This document shows positions 17,409 through 25,469 of a stretch of DNA of 64,000 nt, one piece after another (position 1 is the first letter of the stretch; each line of letters starts with the position of its first letter). Made by a program: the position numbers and the translations under genes. Source of the DNA: Chloroflexota bacterium (GTDB lineage: Bacteria > Chloroflexota > Chloroflexia > Chloroflexales > Herpetosiphonaceae); NCBI GenBank assembly GCA_020161265.1, contig JAIUOC010000004.1, forward strand, positions 124,001 through 188,000. The letters are read 5' to 3'. The notes below the pieces were generated by a model. That model saw only the letters and a program-made list of their open reading frames with translations. It made no database searches and had not been told where the DNA came from.

Positions 17409-18191
17409 ATGGATTTAAGCAATACCGTCGCGTTAATCACTGGCGCTGGCTCAGGGATTGGTAAAGCCGCCGCCTTGCATTTGGCAGCGCGTGGGGCAAA
17501 AGTCGCTGCGCTTGGCCGCACCGAGGATGAACTTAGCCAAACCGTCGATACAATTAAACGAGCTGGTGGCGAGGCTTTGGCCTTGATTGCCGATATTACT
17601 CAGCCCGACGAAATGCAACAAGCAGTCGATCAAACACTTAAGACATGGGGTAAGCTTACTTGTGTCTTTGCCAATGCTGGCATCAACGGGGTTTGGGCAC
17701 CAATTGAGCAATTGACGCTCAAAGAATGGCAAAATACATTAAACATCAATTTAACTGGGACGTTTTTGACCTTGCAAAAAACTGTACCAGCCCTCAAAAA
17801 ACAGGGTGGCGCGATTATCATTACCTCGTCGATCAATGGCACTCGTACTTTTAGCAATGTAGGCGCAACCGCCTATTCAACCACCAAGGCGGGCCAAGTA
17901 GCGATGGCCAAAATGCTGGCCTTGGAGTTGGGCCAATTTAACATTCGAGTCAATGTCATTTGCCCCGGGGCGATAGAAACCAGTATCGAAGAAAGTACCG
18001 AAAAACGGGCAATTGAAACGGTGGCCGTGCCCGCCGAATTTCCTGAGGGCGATATTCCATTAACCCACGGGCAACCAGGCACAGCCGAACAAGTCGCCCA
18101 GTTGGTTGGTTTTTTGGCTTCCGAGGCAGCCAGCCATATCACAGGCACCGAAATTTGGATCGATGGTGGCCAATCGTTATTGCGCGGCTAA
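17409..18191 (+). CDS. SDR-family oxidoreductase
   Basis: A classical short-chain dehydrogenase of 260 residues. The cofactor site is TGAGSGIG near residues 12-18, followed by NAGING. The catalytic set is Ser (TSSIN, about 140), Tyr156 and Lys160 (AYSTTKAG). The C-terminus ends in the usual SHITGTEIWIDGGQSL. It is an NAD(P)-dependent oxidoreductase of unknown substrate. Two ATGs lie 6 bases apart; the second, at 17409, has AAGGAG at 7 bases, while the first would leave almost no spacing. It is divergent from the ABC exporter operon, with about 170 bases between. Confidence 0.9.
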   Translation: MDLSNTVALITGAGSGIGKAAALHLAARGAKVAALGRTEDELSQTVDTIKRAGGEALALIADITQPDEMQQAVDQTLKTWGKLTCVFANAGINGVWAPIEQLTLKEWQNTLNINLTGTFLTLQKTVPALKKQGGAIIITSSINGTRTFSNVGATAYSTTKAGQVAMAKMLALELGQFNIRVNVICPGAIETSIEESTEKRAIETVAVPAEFPEGDIPLTHGQPGTAEQVAQLVGFLASEAASHITGTEIWIDGGQSLLRG

Positions 18192-18202
18192 ATGTCAAAA
18201 GG

Positions 18203-18228
18203 GCACGCTAGCAGAAATACTAGCGTGC
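18203..18228. terminator. Hairpin between convergent SDR and Nudix genes
   Basis: GCACGCTAG (18203-18211) pairs with CTAGCGTGC (18220-18228) around an 8-base loop. It lies between two stop codons and could end transcription from both sides, though it has no strong T-run. Confidence 0.6.
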
Positions 18229-18236
18229 TACCGATA

Positions 18237-18719
18237 TCAGATCGCTTGCAGCAGATATTGTTCGCTATTATCCTCGTTGGAGCGAAACGCCCAAACCCGC
18301 CCTGCTTCGACATTGCCTGCTAAATAATCAAGCAATGGCAGGCGAGTGCTAGGCCAGCGCAGCGATTGCACCATCTTGGGAATATCGTGCAGATCAAACC
18401 AAGCACACTCTTCGATCTCATTATCAGGATCGTTGATGGCGATTTCGCCTTCGGTTGTACCTTCAAAGGCACAAAAAACCACAGTTTGCTCTTTGCCGAC
18501 CAAATAGACTTGCGACATATAGGCCAAGGTGCTGGCAGCGGCAACCAAGCCCGTTTCCTCACGCACCTCACGCGCAAAGGCTTCGAGCCAATGTTCGCCA
18601 ACCTCAACTTTGCCGCCAGGAATGCCCCAATAACTACCATTTTGGCCTTGTTGGCGCACCAATAACACCTGATTTTCACGCCGCAGGAGCGCTAAAACAA
18701 TATGTACAATCGATTCCAT
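18237..18719 (-). CDS. Nudix hydrolase
   Basis: A 160-residue Nudix protein. The Nudix box GGKVEVGEHWLEAFAREVRE continues into ETGL and matches G-x5-E-x7-REUxEExGU, which binds Mg2+ and cleaves nucleoside-diphosphate-X substrates. The substrate is unknown. The ATG at 18719 (MESIVHIV) is preferred over upstream in-frame codons because GGAGG lies about 5 bases before it. It follows the ABC permease gene by 14 bases and may be cotranscribed with it. Confidence 0.9.
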   Translation of the reverse strand: MESIVHIVLALLRRENQVLLVRQQGQNGSYWGIPGGKVEVGEHWLEAFAREVREETGLVAAASTLAYMSQVYLVGKEQTVVFCAFEGTTEGEIAINDPDNEIEECAWFDLHDIPKMVQSLRWPSTRLPLLDYLAGNVEAGRVWAFRSNEDNSEQYLLQAI

Positions 18720-18733
18720 AATGCCTCCGTGGG

Positions 18734-19969
18734 CTAGCGCAACGCCTGCCATAACCCGCGTACCGAAAATTTACTGCCGCGTAACAAAATGGTGGCACGA
18801 AATAAACGGGCAGTTAAACTGAGGGTTGCCACGACGGCTAACGCTAGCAAACCAATACTTAATCCTATTTGCCAAGGTGGGACAACCGTCATCACTGAAC
18901 GGAGCATCATCGTTGATGGGGCGGTAAAGGGAATCACGCTCAGGGTTAGGGCTAAAGCGCCATTGGGTTTGCTCAGCAACGAGGTAATAAACATCAACGG
19001 AATCATTGCTGGCACACTCACCAAAATAATTAATTGCGATAATTCGCGCATTGATGGACTAATTGCTCCGATGCCCGCAGTTAAGCTGGCATAAAAAAGG
19101 TAGCCCAATAGAAAAAAGATTCCCAAAAGCAGCCATGTCGTTGGCTCAATTTGCACTTGATTGAGTGCATTGCGAATGGCTTGGCCGCGCAAAACCCCAA
19201 GCGCGAGGATTGCCCAAAAGCCCAATTGAATAAAGGCCACAATCCCTAAACCAAGCATTTTGCCGGTCAGCAATTGGCGTGGTGAGATCGAGGTAAGCAA
19301 TACTTCGAGCGTGCGATTTTCTTTCTCCTCTAAAATTCCCTGCATCAACAAGCTTGCACCCATAAAAATGGAGATATAGATTGCCATGGCAAAGCCAATT
19401 GGCACCATTGAGCCGGCAAAATTTTGACTCAAATTGCCAGCGACTCGTACATTTTGGCCAATTGCCTCAGCTTTGCTCAGGCTAATTGGTTCAAATAATA
19501 GTGGTACAAAATCGATATGCGGTGAGCGCAACTGATTCACCGCCAACAAGGTGCGCAAGGCATTCGTATCAGCCTGATCGAAAATGCTAGCTGTTCGAGT
19601 GGTGCGGGTCACAATCCCCGATTGCTGATAATCGGCAGGAATGATGAACAACGTTTCAATCGTTGCTTGGCGCAAAGCCTGCTCAGCGACGGTTTGATTA
19701 TCAAATTGCAGCACGGTTGTTGGCGAAATAACCTCAAAATGCTGTTTGAGCACTGCTGCCTGGTCAACCACACCGATGCTATGATCGCGAGTAGTGCTTG
19801 GAATAAACAGATTGGCAGTGGTTTGGCCCGACGGATCGCCGCCAAACACTTGGGCAAAAAGATAAATCGCACCAATCAGCAAGGGCACGCCCAAGGTTGA
19901 CCAATAAAAATCTTTTTTGCGCAGATGATAGAGCAGATCGCGCCGCGCAACAAACCAAATTTTAGCCAC
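18734..19969 (-). CDS. ABC-2 permease of NatB type, without a linked ATPase
   Basis: A 411-residue membrane protein. One N-terminal helix is followed by a large extracytoplasmic domain (about 55-180), then five or more helices in the C-terminal half. GASLLMQGILEEKENRTLEVLLTS is shortened here to EEKENRTLEVLL, the conserved motif of NatB/YhaP-type exporters. The likely start is GTG at 19969 with GGAGG 7 bases upstream; it overlaps the upstream gene by 8 bases. No ATP-binding gene is adjacent, so its ATPase must be encoded elsewhere. Confidence 0.85.
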   Translation of the reverse strand: MAKIWFVARRDLLYHLRKKDFYWSTLGVPLLIGAIYLFAQVFGGDPSGQTTANLFIPSTTRDHSIGVVDQAAVLKQHFEVISPTTVLQFDNQTVAEQALRQATIETLFIIPADYQQSGIVTRTTRTASIFDQADTNALRTLLAVNQLRSPHIDFVPLLFEPISLSKAEAIGQNVRVAGNLSQNFAGSMVPIGFAMAIYISIFMGASLLMQGILEEKENRTLEVLLTSISPRQLLTGKMLGLGIVAFIQLGFWAILALGVLRGQAIRNALNQVQIEPTTWLLLGIFFLLGYLFYASLTAGIGAISPSMRELSQLIILVSVPAMIPLMFITSLLSKPNGALALTLSVIPFTAPSTMMLRSVMTVVPPWQIGLSIGLLALAVVATLSLTARLFRATILLRGSKFSVRGLWQALR

Positions 19970-20510
19970 GCCCCGCCTCCGTTCGCTCAAGATAATCGCC
20001 ATGAATGAGAAAAGAACTTGACTGAGGAAAGCGCCAAACGCCCAAAACTTTCCAAAGGTCGTTGGTCGTCAGCCCAAGGTTGACCGCACCCCACAAGGCT
20101 AGGTAGGCCGACAGCGGCTCGATTAGAAACCCAAGCAATAACAAGCCATTCAATGCTAAGGGTGCTAATAAATAGCCAATAACCTGGCGACGAGGAAGCG
20201 CTTGGCTGGGCCGTACTCGCGGATAGATCAAACGGCGCTGAAGTTGCCATGGTTGCTTTTGCAGCATCAGCCCTAGCACATGGCTTACCGTATGGCTTAC
20301 TGGCGCGATAATCAGCACAATAATTGCATCAATAATTACCCAAGCCTGAACCCCTTCAAAATCAAGTTGCTGAGCACTCGCATGTAAGCTATATCGAATC
20401 CGCATCAATACGACCAAGCTAAAAAAACCAACTAACCCACCGATCAAAAATGGTAACCGCCCGGTTAATCCTTCAACAATGCGGGATTGAGGTTGCGCTT
20501 CGTTTGACAT
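19962..20510 (-). CDS. Small membrane protein, DUF3267-like, degenerate zincin motif
   Basis: A 182-residue protein with about four helices. A helix containing PVSHTVSHVLGLML sits where DUF3267 putative zinc peptidases have HExxH; here the sequence is HTVSH, lacking the catalytic Glu. The later NDLWKVL and the short C-terminal soluble tail also resemble that family, but the match is by eye only. It overlaps the ABC-2 permease gene by 8 bases, suggesting a shared role. The ATG at 20510 follows GAGG. Confidence 0.55.
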   Translation of the reverse strand: MSNEAQPQSRIVEGLTGRLPFLIGGLVGFFSLVVLMRIRYSLHASAQQLDFEGVQAWVIIDAIIVLIIAPVSHTVSHVLGLMLQKQPWQLQRRLIYPRVRPSQALPRRQVIGYLLAPLALNGLLLLGFLIEPLSAYLALWGAVNLGLTTNDLWKVLGVWRFPQSSSFLIHGDYLERTEAGRG

Positions 20511-20616
20511 GCTGATCCTCATCTGGCAACGACGTTGCGAACAAACTACCACGCTGCGTCGTTTTAATGAATGCTAGCTTATTATAATCAGTTCCTTGCA
20601 AAATTGGCAGGCAACC

Positions 20617-20650
20617 AAAAGCGCCGTTAATAACTAATAACGACGCTTTG
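20617..20650 (-). terminator. Weak terminator after the 225-residue membrane protein
   Basis: AAAAGCGCCGTTA and TAACGACGCTTT form a stem with one internal mismatch around an AT-rich loop. On the minus strand it ends in CTTTTGG. It lies 16 bases after the stop at 20666. Confidence 0.5.
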
Positions 20651-20665
20651 GGCAGAATGGGTGAT

Positions 20666-21343
20666 TTAAGCTAAACGTTGGAGTTTGGCTTGGGCTAAAA
20701 TAGTTTGCACAGTTCGCCCAAAATAGCTGAGCCAAAAGACGATTCCAACAAATTTGAGGCTATCTTCGGTAAAGGTAGCTAGCTCATGAAACGGCATAAT
20801 GACATCGAAAATCATCGATAAGGCCATAAAACCAACCGCCAGCATAAACAATCCATAATCTGTGCTTAACATTCGTGGCAAAAAATAAAAAAGATAGGCC
20901 ATCCCCAAGCCTAAATAGCCCGCCAACACCAGATTTTCGGGAATATGCAGATGCTTCGGAAAAACCCGTTCGTGTAGCAAAATGGCATCGTCAAGCGCCA
21001 AAAGCAAGGATAAGAGGGCTGATGCTCCTAAAAAGCGTCGCTGTTGATGGCTGGGTTCAAGCAACAACCAGCCAACCCCGCAAACACCGGTTGTTGCCGA
21101 CCACAACATTACACCCAAGGTCGAAAGAATACCAAAATAGAACGGCATGCCCGTAATATCGGCAGGATCACGGGTGAGCGTGCTCAGTGGAATATGATCG
21201 AGTTGGCTAAAACTATACAGTATCAGCAACAAACAAACTACAAACAGGCCGATCCAAAAGATCATGCGGCGGGTTAATGAATGATGCTTCAGTGCATCGC
21301 TATGCAGTTGTTGGCTGCCAAATGCAAAAAATCGTGGCTTCAT
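20666..21343 (-). CDS. Polytopic membrane protein with two D-x5-HE motifs
   Basis: A 225-residue protein with about six membrane helices. Acidic and His residues fall at helix ends in two similar motifs, LDDAILLHE and FDVIMPFHE, each D-x5-H-E, followed by EDSLKF before the last helix. Buried Asp/His/Glu clusters of this kind bind metal in membrane hydrolases such as the ceramidase-like superfamily, but I cannot name a family. The ATG at 21343 (MKPRFFAF) is chosen from GAAAGGG 7 bases upstream; the frame is open further but without a ribosome site. Confidence 0.65.
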   Translation of the reverse strand: MKPRFFAFGSQQLHSDALKHHSLTRRMIFWIGLFVVCLLLILYSFSQLDHIPLSTLTRDPADITGMPFYFGILSTLGVMLWSATTGVCGVGWLLLEPSHQQRRFLGASALLSLLLALDDAILLHERVFPKHLHIPENLVLAGYLGLGMAYLFYFLPRMLSTDYGLFMLAVGFMALSMIFDVIMPFHELATFTEDSLKFVGIVFWLSYFGRTVQTILAQAKLQRLA

Positions 21344-21493
21344 TTGGAAACCCTTTCTTGAGGCAAGTTGCTTTTGGCGAAATCTACGACTGAGTATACG
21401 CAATCGCTTAGGAGCTGCCAAGGGTGAATTAATCGACCACGAACCAATTGAAGGTATTGCAAATTGAGGACTATTGGTACAATTTAGCGCCAA

Positions 21494-21533
21494 CAAGCCT
21501 TGCTGCAAGGTGCAACCCTCACAGCAAGGCTTG
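21494..21533 (-). terminator. Inverted repeat after the 60-residue membrane protein
   Basis: A perfect 12-base repeat, CAAGCCTTGCTG (21494-21505) and CAGCAAGGCTTG (21522-21533), with a 16-base loop, 2 bases after the stop. The stem is strong, but the T-run is absent. Confidence 0.55.
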
Positions 21534-21534
21534 G

Positions 21535-21717
21535 TTAATGTTTTGGCCAGAGCAATGCGCCCAGCGCGGCAAATGCTGCCACAACGCTAACCAATTGGGC
21601 TACATCGCGCCCAAGCACGACCAAAACGGTCACAGTGATACACATTATGACCATTGTTAGCATAAACATCAGCCGCAATGGCCGATTCTGCTGTTGTTGA
21701 TCAGGTTGTTGACTCAT
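21535..21717 (-). CDS. Small two-helix membrane protein
   Basis: A 60-residue protein. A Gln-rich N-terminus (MSQQPDQQQQNRP) is followed by two hydrophobic helices, about 15-36 and 40-56, ending in LLWPKH. The ATG at 21717 has an ideal AAGGAGGT 7 bases upstream. No family is recognised. It is probably monocistronic. Confidence 0.7.
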   Translation of the reverse strand: MSQQPDQQQQNRPLRLMFMLTMVIMCITVTVLVVLGRDVAQLVSVVAAFAALGALLWPKH

Positions 21718-21845
21718 TCGCAATACCTCCTTCATCCAGAACTCGCATTTGATATAGAACACAAGTTCTGTTTAACTATAGCGGATATTGCGGCTAGCTG
21801 TCAATCAACGACATTAAATAGTTTTAATTCTCTCATTTTAGCCAC

Positions 21846-22643
21846 TTATTGAGCTGGCTGATCCCACACGCGACTGGCATTTTTGCGTAATTTGGCTCTC
21901 ACTGCTTCAACCAAATTAACATTGGTAGTATCAGCTAATTGCACCAAATAGAGCAATACATCGGCCAACTCGCCCTGCCATTCAGCTTGATCGACAATTT
22001 CCTCACGCCATTGCAGGTGCTCAAGCACTTCAGCCGCTTCAAGCGTCAGCGAAATCGCTAAGTTGCGGGGAGTTTGCGGACGCTTTGAATTGGCCTCGTA
22101 CCAACCCTTGGAGCGCACAAAACTATGCATCTCTTGGGTTAATGCGGCCACACTGGCATCGGCGGGCTGCTGAAGTTGGGCTAAAACTAAAGCATCATGG
22201 TTGAAAGCCAGTGGTGGCAGTTGATCGAGCGCGAAAAATTGAGCCAAATCAGCATCGCCGCCCGCTTGCAAATTGCCACCACTGACCGTTGCCCGCAGCC
22301 AAACTCCCAATGGATAAGGCGGCTCGCGATCAAGATTGGAATGAACAGCAATAACTTCGCCAATCTCGGCTTGCAAGCCAGTTTCTTCCAGCACCTCGCG
22401 AGCTAAGCCTTGGCGCATTTCTTCATCGTGCTCAAGGTAGCCACAGGGCAAACACCATAAACCTAGGCGAAACGAGCCAGCTCGCCGCACTAACAATACC
22501 TCACCAAAATCATTTTGAATGACGGCGGCCACGCCAGCTGGGGCACTGGTAAAATGCACCCAACCACATTCAGGGCAGGTCAAGCGTTCGCGACCACCAC
22601 GAAAACGGAGTTCCAAACGTTGCCGACAGTGTAAACAATACAT
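21846..22643 (-). CDS. Zinc ribbon - Nudix - MazG-like pyrophosphohydrolase fusion
   Basis: A 265-residue protein with three modules. The N-terminal zinc ribbon has CLHC and CPEC (residues 3-26). A Nudix domain follows with box GYLEHDEEMRQGLAREVLEE and ETGL (about residues 70-90). The C-terminal part (about 165-262) has LEAAEVLEHLQW and GELADVLLYLVQLAD, the paired ExxE/ExxD metal motif of all-alpha NTP pyrophosphatases such as RS21-C6/MazG-like enzymes. Both catalytic modules hydrolyse nucleotide pyrophosphates, so the fusion probably cleans the nucleotide pool. An intact motif set in both halves argues that both are active. Confidence 0.88.
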   Translation of the reverse strand: MYCLHCRQRLELRFRGGRERLTCPECGWVHFTSAPAGVAAVIQNDFGEVLLVRRAGSFRLGLWCLPCGYLEHDEEMRQGLAREVLEETGLQAEIGEVIAVHSNLDREPPYPLGVWLRATVSGGNLQAGGDADLAQFFALDQLPPLAFNHDALVLAQLQQPADASVAALTQEMHSFVRSKGWYEANSKRPQTPRNLAISLTLEAAEVLEHLQWREEIVDQAEWQGELADVLLYLVQLADTTNVNLVEAVRAKLRKNASRVWDQPAQ

Positions 22644-22728
22644 TCAATGCGCTCCTACATTCAATTGCGCTGCTATCAGCCCATACAATACCAGACGATC
22701 GCAGCGCTGTTGAATATAGGGCTATGTG

Positions 22729-23793
22729 CTAGTTTTTGTGGATAGAGGGCAAGAATACCGTTTGGCGTTGGATAAAGCGGGTTGGTTCGTTCATACCATT
22801 AATATCGACCGCACGATAGGCCAAGCGTGCCGAAAAAGGAACAGTTAATGGGCTGGTATAGCGTTTCCAGTTGCCATTATTTAAACGATATTCGATGCCC
22901 GCCACCCCAACGTTGTCGCTAGCACTCAGGGTCACTTGATAGCCCGTGTTGCTAATAACGCTGCTCAGGGTTGTGACTGGGGCAACAGTATCAGTGAAAT
23001 GGAAGGTGTATTGAAAGGTTTGCAGCGATAAACGTTCTTGCCCAATCACTGAGGGATGGTAATAATCAAGGGTTGAGGCACTGCTTGGCTCAACTGGAGT
23101 TGTGGTCAAAAAGCCACCTTCATAACGACAATGAATATATTGGGCGCAAATTTCGGCTAATTGAAGGTTATAATCCAACGCTCGTTGTTGCACCCGTTGC
23201 CGCCGCGCCACATCTGCTGGCTCCATCGAGGTTGGGTTCGCCAGCATCACAGCACAACGATCATCACGACCCCAAGCAGTTTGGGCATTCGGATCGTTAT
23301 GCAAGGCTTCCCATAAACCCAATACATTTGGATTACTGGCGACAAAAATTCGCGCATCAGGCAAGCGGGCACTCAAGGCCGCCATTCCAGCTGCAAACTG
23401 CAAGCGATAATTGAGCACTGGAGTCATCTGCGCTTCGGTTGGGCCACATAGATCATTGCCGCCCATTAGAATCGTCACATAATCGACGGTTGGCGAAAGT
23501 GTTTCAACTTGGCTGAGCAAATCGCGCATGCGTGTGCCTGAAACCGCAGCATTCGTAGCAGGCATGGTGGGGTTGAACTGACGCAACAAGGTAGCATGGC
23601 TATTAATTCGCCCGCCAGTGCTCCACGAATACACCGGATGATCACTATGAATATCGGCATTAGCAGCACGCGTAATCGAATCGCCGAGCGCAGCCATATG
23701 CTGAGGATAGCTTGCAGGTAGCTCGGATTGGGCTTGCGAAACTTGAGGCAGCAATAAACCGAATCCGAATAATACAACTAGCAAAAATCGCAT
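22729..23793 (-). CDS. Secreted SGNH-type esterase/lipase
   Basis: A 354-residue exported hydrolase. The signal peptide covers about 1-22 (cleavage after SQA). Block I is ALGDSIT with nucleophile Ser39, block III is MGGNDLCG with Asn113, and the catalytic Asp/His pair is in LDYYHPSVIGQ. An Ig-like or Big-type domain (about 275-345) with SDNVGVAGIEYRLNNG follows. The chain ends in TVFLPSIHKN, similar to the end of the M4 protease. The substrate is an ester or acetylated sugar, undetermined. GGAGG precedes the ATG at 23793. Confidence 0.9.
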   Translation of the reverse strand: MRFLLVVLFGFGLLLPQVSQAQSELPASYPQHMAALGDSITRAANADIHSDHPVYSWSTGGRINSHATLLRQFNPTMPATNAAVSGTRMRDLLSQVETLSPTVDYVTILMGGNDLCGPTEAQMTPVLNYRLQFAAGMAALSARLPDARIFVASNPNVLGLWEALHNDPNAQTAWGRDDRCAVMLANPTSMEPADVARRQRVQQRALDYNLQLAEICAQYIHCRYEGGFLTTTPVEPSSASTLDYYHPSVIGQERLSLQTFQYTFHFTDTVAPVTTLSSVISNTGYQVTLSASDNVGVAGIEYRLNNGNWKRYTSPLTVPFSARLAYRAVDINGMNEPTRFIQRQTVFLPSIHKN

Positions 23794-23938
23794 CAATCGA
23801 CCTCCAAAAAATAACTGATTCCTACCAACCTTGGCTCAAATAACTAGCTAAATTGGTAGATCTGCTTGCAGAGGCCTTAATATAAAAGTGATTGATGAAA
23901 AAGTTGTGAAGAGCTTAAGACCTAGGGCTACAGCCCGA

Positions 23939-23966
23939 TTGTCAATTTGCCAAAACCATGTATACT
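23939..23966 (+). promoter_or_regulatory. Promoter of the 67-residue zinc-finger protein
   Basis: TTGTCA (23939-23944), a 16-base spacer and TATACT (23961-23966). The leader would be about 115 bases. The rest of the 23794-24088 gap shows nothing further I can support. Confidence 0.55.
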
Positions 23967-24088
23967 ACAGCTTAACACATGGCAGCGTGGCCATACGACA
24001 GGGCAATGATCGCCTACTCCTCTAACCGGGGGTGGGATTTTTTAATTCCGCCACTTCCGGACACACCACCCACACAAGGAGGCCCGTC

Positions 24089-24292
24089 ATGGAAAATCGT
24101 TCGCTCGAAGAACGCCGCTGCCCCGATTGCGGTGCTCGATTGGAACTTGTTGATGATGGCTCGTATCGCTGCGTCGCAGATGAAAGTGTTTGGATGGCTT
24201 ATGGTCCTAAGCTGTTGCTCAAGCCTGCTTCAATCACCGCCCCCCGTTTAGCTCTTGAGTTGCCTTGGGAATCGCATAAGGTCGCTGCTTAA
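24089..24292 (+). CDS. Small zinc-ribbon-like protein
   Basis: A 67-residue protein. CPDC near residue 11 and a single Cys in YRCVADES suggest a zinc ribbon whose second knuckle is degenerate: the fourth Cys is missing. The C-terminal half is a proline- and leucine-rich tail with no recognised fold. AAGGAGG at 24077-24083 fixes the ATG at 24089, although the frame is open upstream. A strong hairpin follows the stop. Confidence 0.75.
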   Translation: MENRSLEERRCPDCGARLELVDDGSYRCVADESVWMAYGPKLLLKPASITAPRLALELPWESHKVAA

Positions 24293-24297
24293 TTTAA

Positions 24298-24340
24298 AAA
24301 GCCCATGGTTACCGCTGCGGGAGCAGAAACCATGGGCTTT
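24298..24340. terminator. Strong bidirectional terminator
   Basis: A 13-base perfect stem with arms AAAGCCCATGGTT and AACCATGGGCTTT around a 17-base loop. It sits between the convergent zinc-ribbon gene and the WecA-type gene, with T or A runs on either side. Confidence 0.85.
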
Positions 24341-24351
24341 GTTGTGCGAGT

Positions 24352-25374
24352 TCACTTCGGCGGGTTATACCGCGCATAGCGTTCAAACAGCCAAATTCCA
24401 ACTGCTGCAATCCCAATCAACAACGCCGCCAAGGCATAGGCTTCTTGCACATCGGCTTTGCTCAACATGGTCGCGGTAATGCCACAGCCAACGCCCAGCA
24501 TATAGCAAATCAACACAGCTTCGCGCCGCGACGAACCCAGCGCTACAAAGCGATGTGAAATGTGGTCTTTGCCTGGAGTATTGAAGGGATTGACCCGCCG
24601 TCGCAAACGAGCAACAATCACCATTGAGGTATCGAAAATTGGCACGCCCAGCACCACAATCGGAATCATCCACGTGACGATGATGCTGTTGCTCGGAAAG
24701 CGCAGTTTGATGCCGAGCACCGCCAAAATAAAGCCCAAAAACAGGCTGCCCGTATCGCCCATAAAGATTTTGGTTGGCACAAAGTTATGGCGTAAAAAGC
24801 CGATACACGCGCCCATGGTTGCCGCCGATAGAGCTGCGACCAAAAACTGGCCATTCAAAACGGCGAGTTGCAAGAAGAACGCCGAAGCAACCGCAGTCAA
24901 GCCAGCCGACAAGCCATCCATGTTATCCAAGAAATTTATCGCATTTGAGATACCCGCGACCCAAGCAATTGTGATCAGGGCGTTGAGCCATGGCGAGGCA
25001 AATAATTGCACCTGAATGCCAGCGTAAATCAGCACAAAACAGGCGATAATTTGGCCCAGCAACTTCAATGAGGCCGATAAGCCCCATTTATCATCGAGCA
25101 TGCCACAGACAACCACAATCGTCGCGCCGCCCAAAATCGCCGCCAATTCACGCAGAATAAATTGGTCATCCCAAATCAGCAGCGTTACCACGACCCCGCC
25201 ATAAATTGCCAAGCCACCCAGCAACGGCACAGGGTTGGTATGCACTTTGCGGGCATTTGGTTGATCAATAATCCCAACCGCGATCGCCAAGCGGCGAACT
25301 AAGGGCGTGCTGACAATCGACATGGTAAGCGCCGAAAGAAAGATCAGAAAGATTTGGGCTAGCGAAACACTCAT
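24352..25374 (-). CDS. Undecaprenyl-phosphate glycosyl-1-phosphate transferase (WecA/TagO type)
   Basis: A 340-residue protein with about ten helices, of the MraY/WecA family. It moves a sugar-1-phosphate from a UDP-sugar to undecaprenyl phosphate on the inner face of the membrane. Motifs are MLDDKWGLS, NAINFLDNMDGLSAG, MGDTGSLFLGF and DHISHRFVALG, the last with the His residues typical of WecA rather than MraY. It would start the lipid-linked glycan made by the clusters nearby and lies downstream of an O-antigen-ligase-like gene in the same direction. Confidence 0.92.
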   Translation of the reverse strand: MSVSLAQIFLIFLSALTMSIVSTPLVRRLAIAVGIIDQPNARKVHTNPVPLLGGLAIYGGVVVTLLIWDDQFILRELAAILGGATIVVVCGMLDDKWGLSASLKLLGQIIACFVLIYAGIQVQLFASPWLNALITIAWVAGISNAINFLDNMDGLSAGLTAVASAFFLQLAVLNGQFLVAALSAATMGACIGFLRHNFVPTKIFMGDTGSLFLGFILAVLGIKLRFPSNSIIVTWMIPIVVLGVPIFDTSMVIVARLRRRVNPFNTPGKDHISHRFVALGSSRREAVLICYMLGVGCGITATMLSKADVQEAYALAALLIGIAAVGIWLFERYARYNPPK

Positions 25375-25409
25375 ATGGATTCTCTTGATGAAAATTAAGC
25401 ATGGCCTAA

Positions 25410-25465
25410 GTGCCCTTAGCCCCCTCGCCCACTGCGGCGGGAAAGGGGGCTAGGGAGTGAGGCAC
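25410..25465. repeat. Long GC-rich palindrome between ligase-like and WecA-type genes
   Basis: Nested arms GTGCC/GGCAC (outer), AGCCCCCT/AAGGGGGCT (middle) and CCC/GGG (inner) make a long hairpin just after the stop of the ligase-like gene at 25470. It could end transcription or be a REP-type repeat. I see no other copy in this window. Confidence 0.6.
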
Positions 25466-25469
25466 TCAA

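Noticed and set aside
17240-17521. N-terminal extension of about 94 residues on the ABC exporter ATPase
   Set aside because: The extension lies over the divergent SDR gene and its promoter region, has no domain features, and the GTG at 17239 has a good ribosome site.
25410-25465. The GC-rich palindrome as a transposon end
   Set aside because: There is no partner copy, no transposase gene and no visible target duplication in the window; a terminator or REP-like role is simpler.
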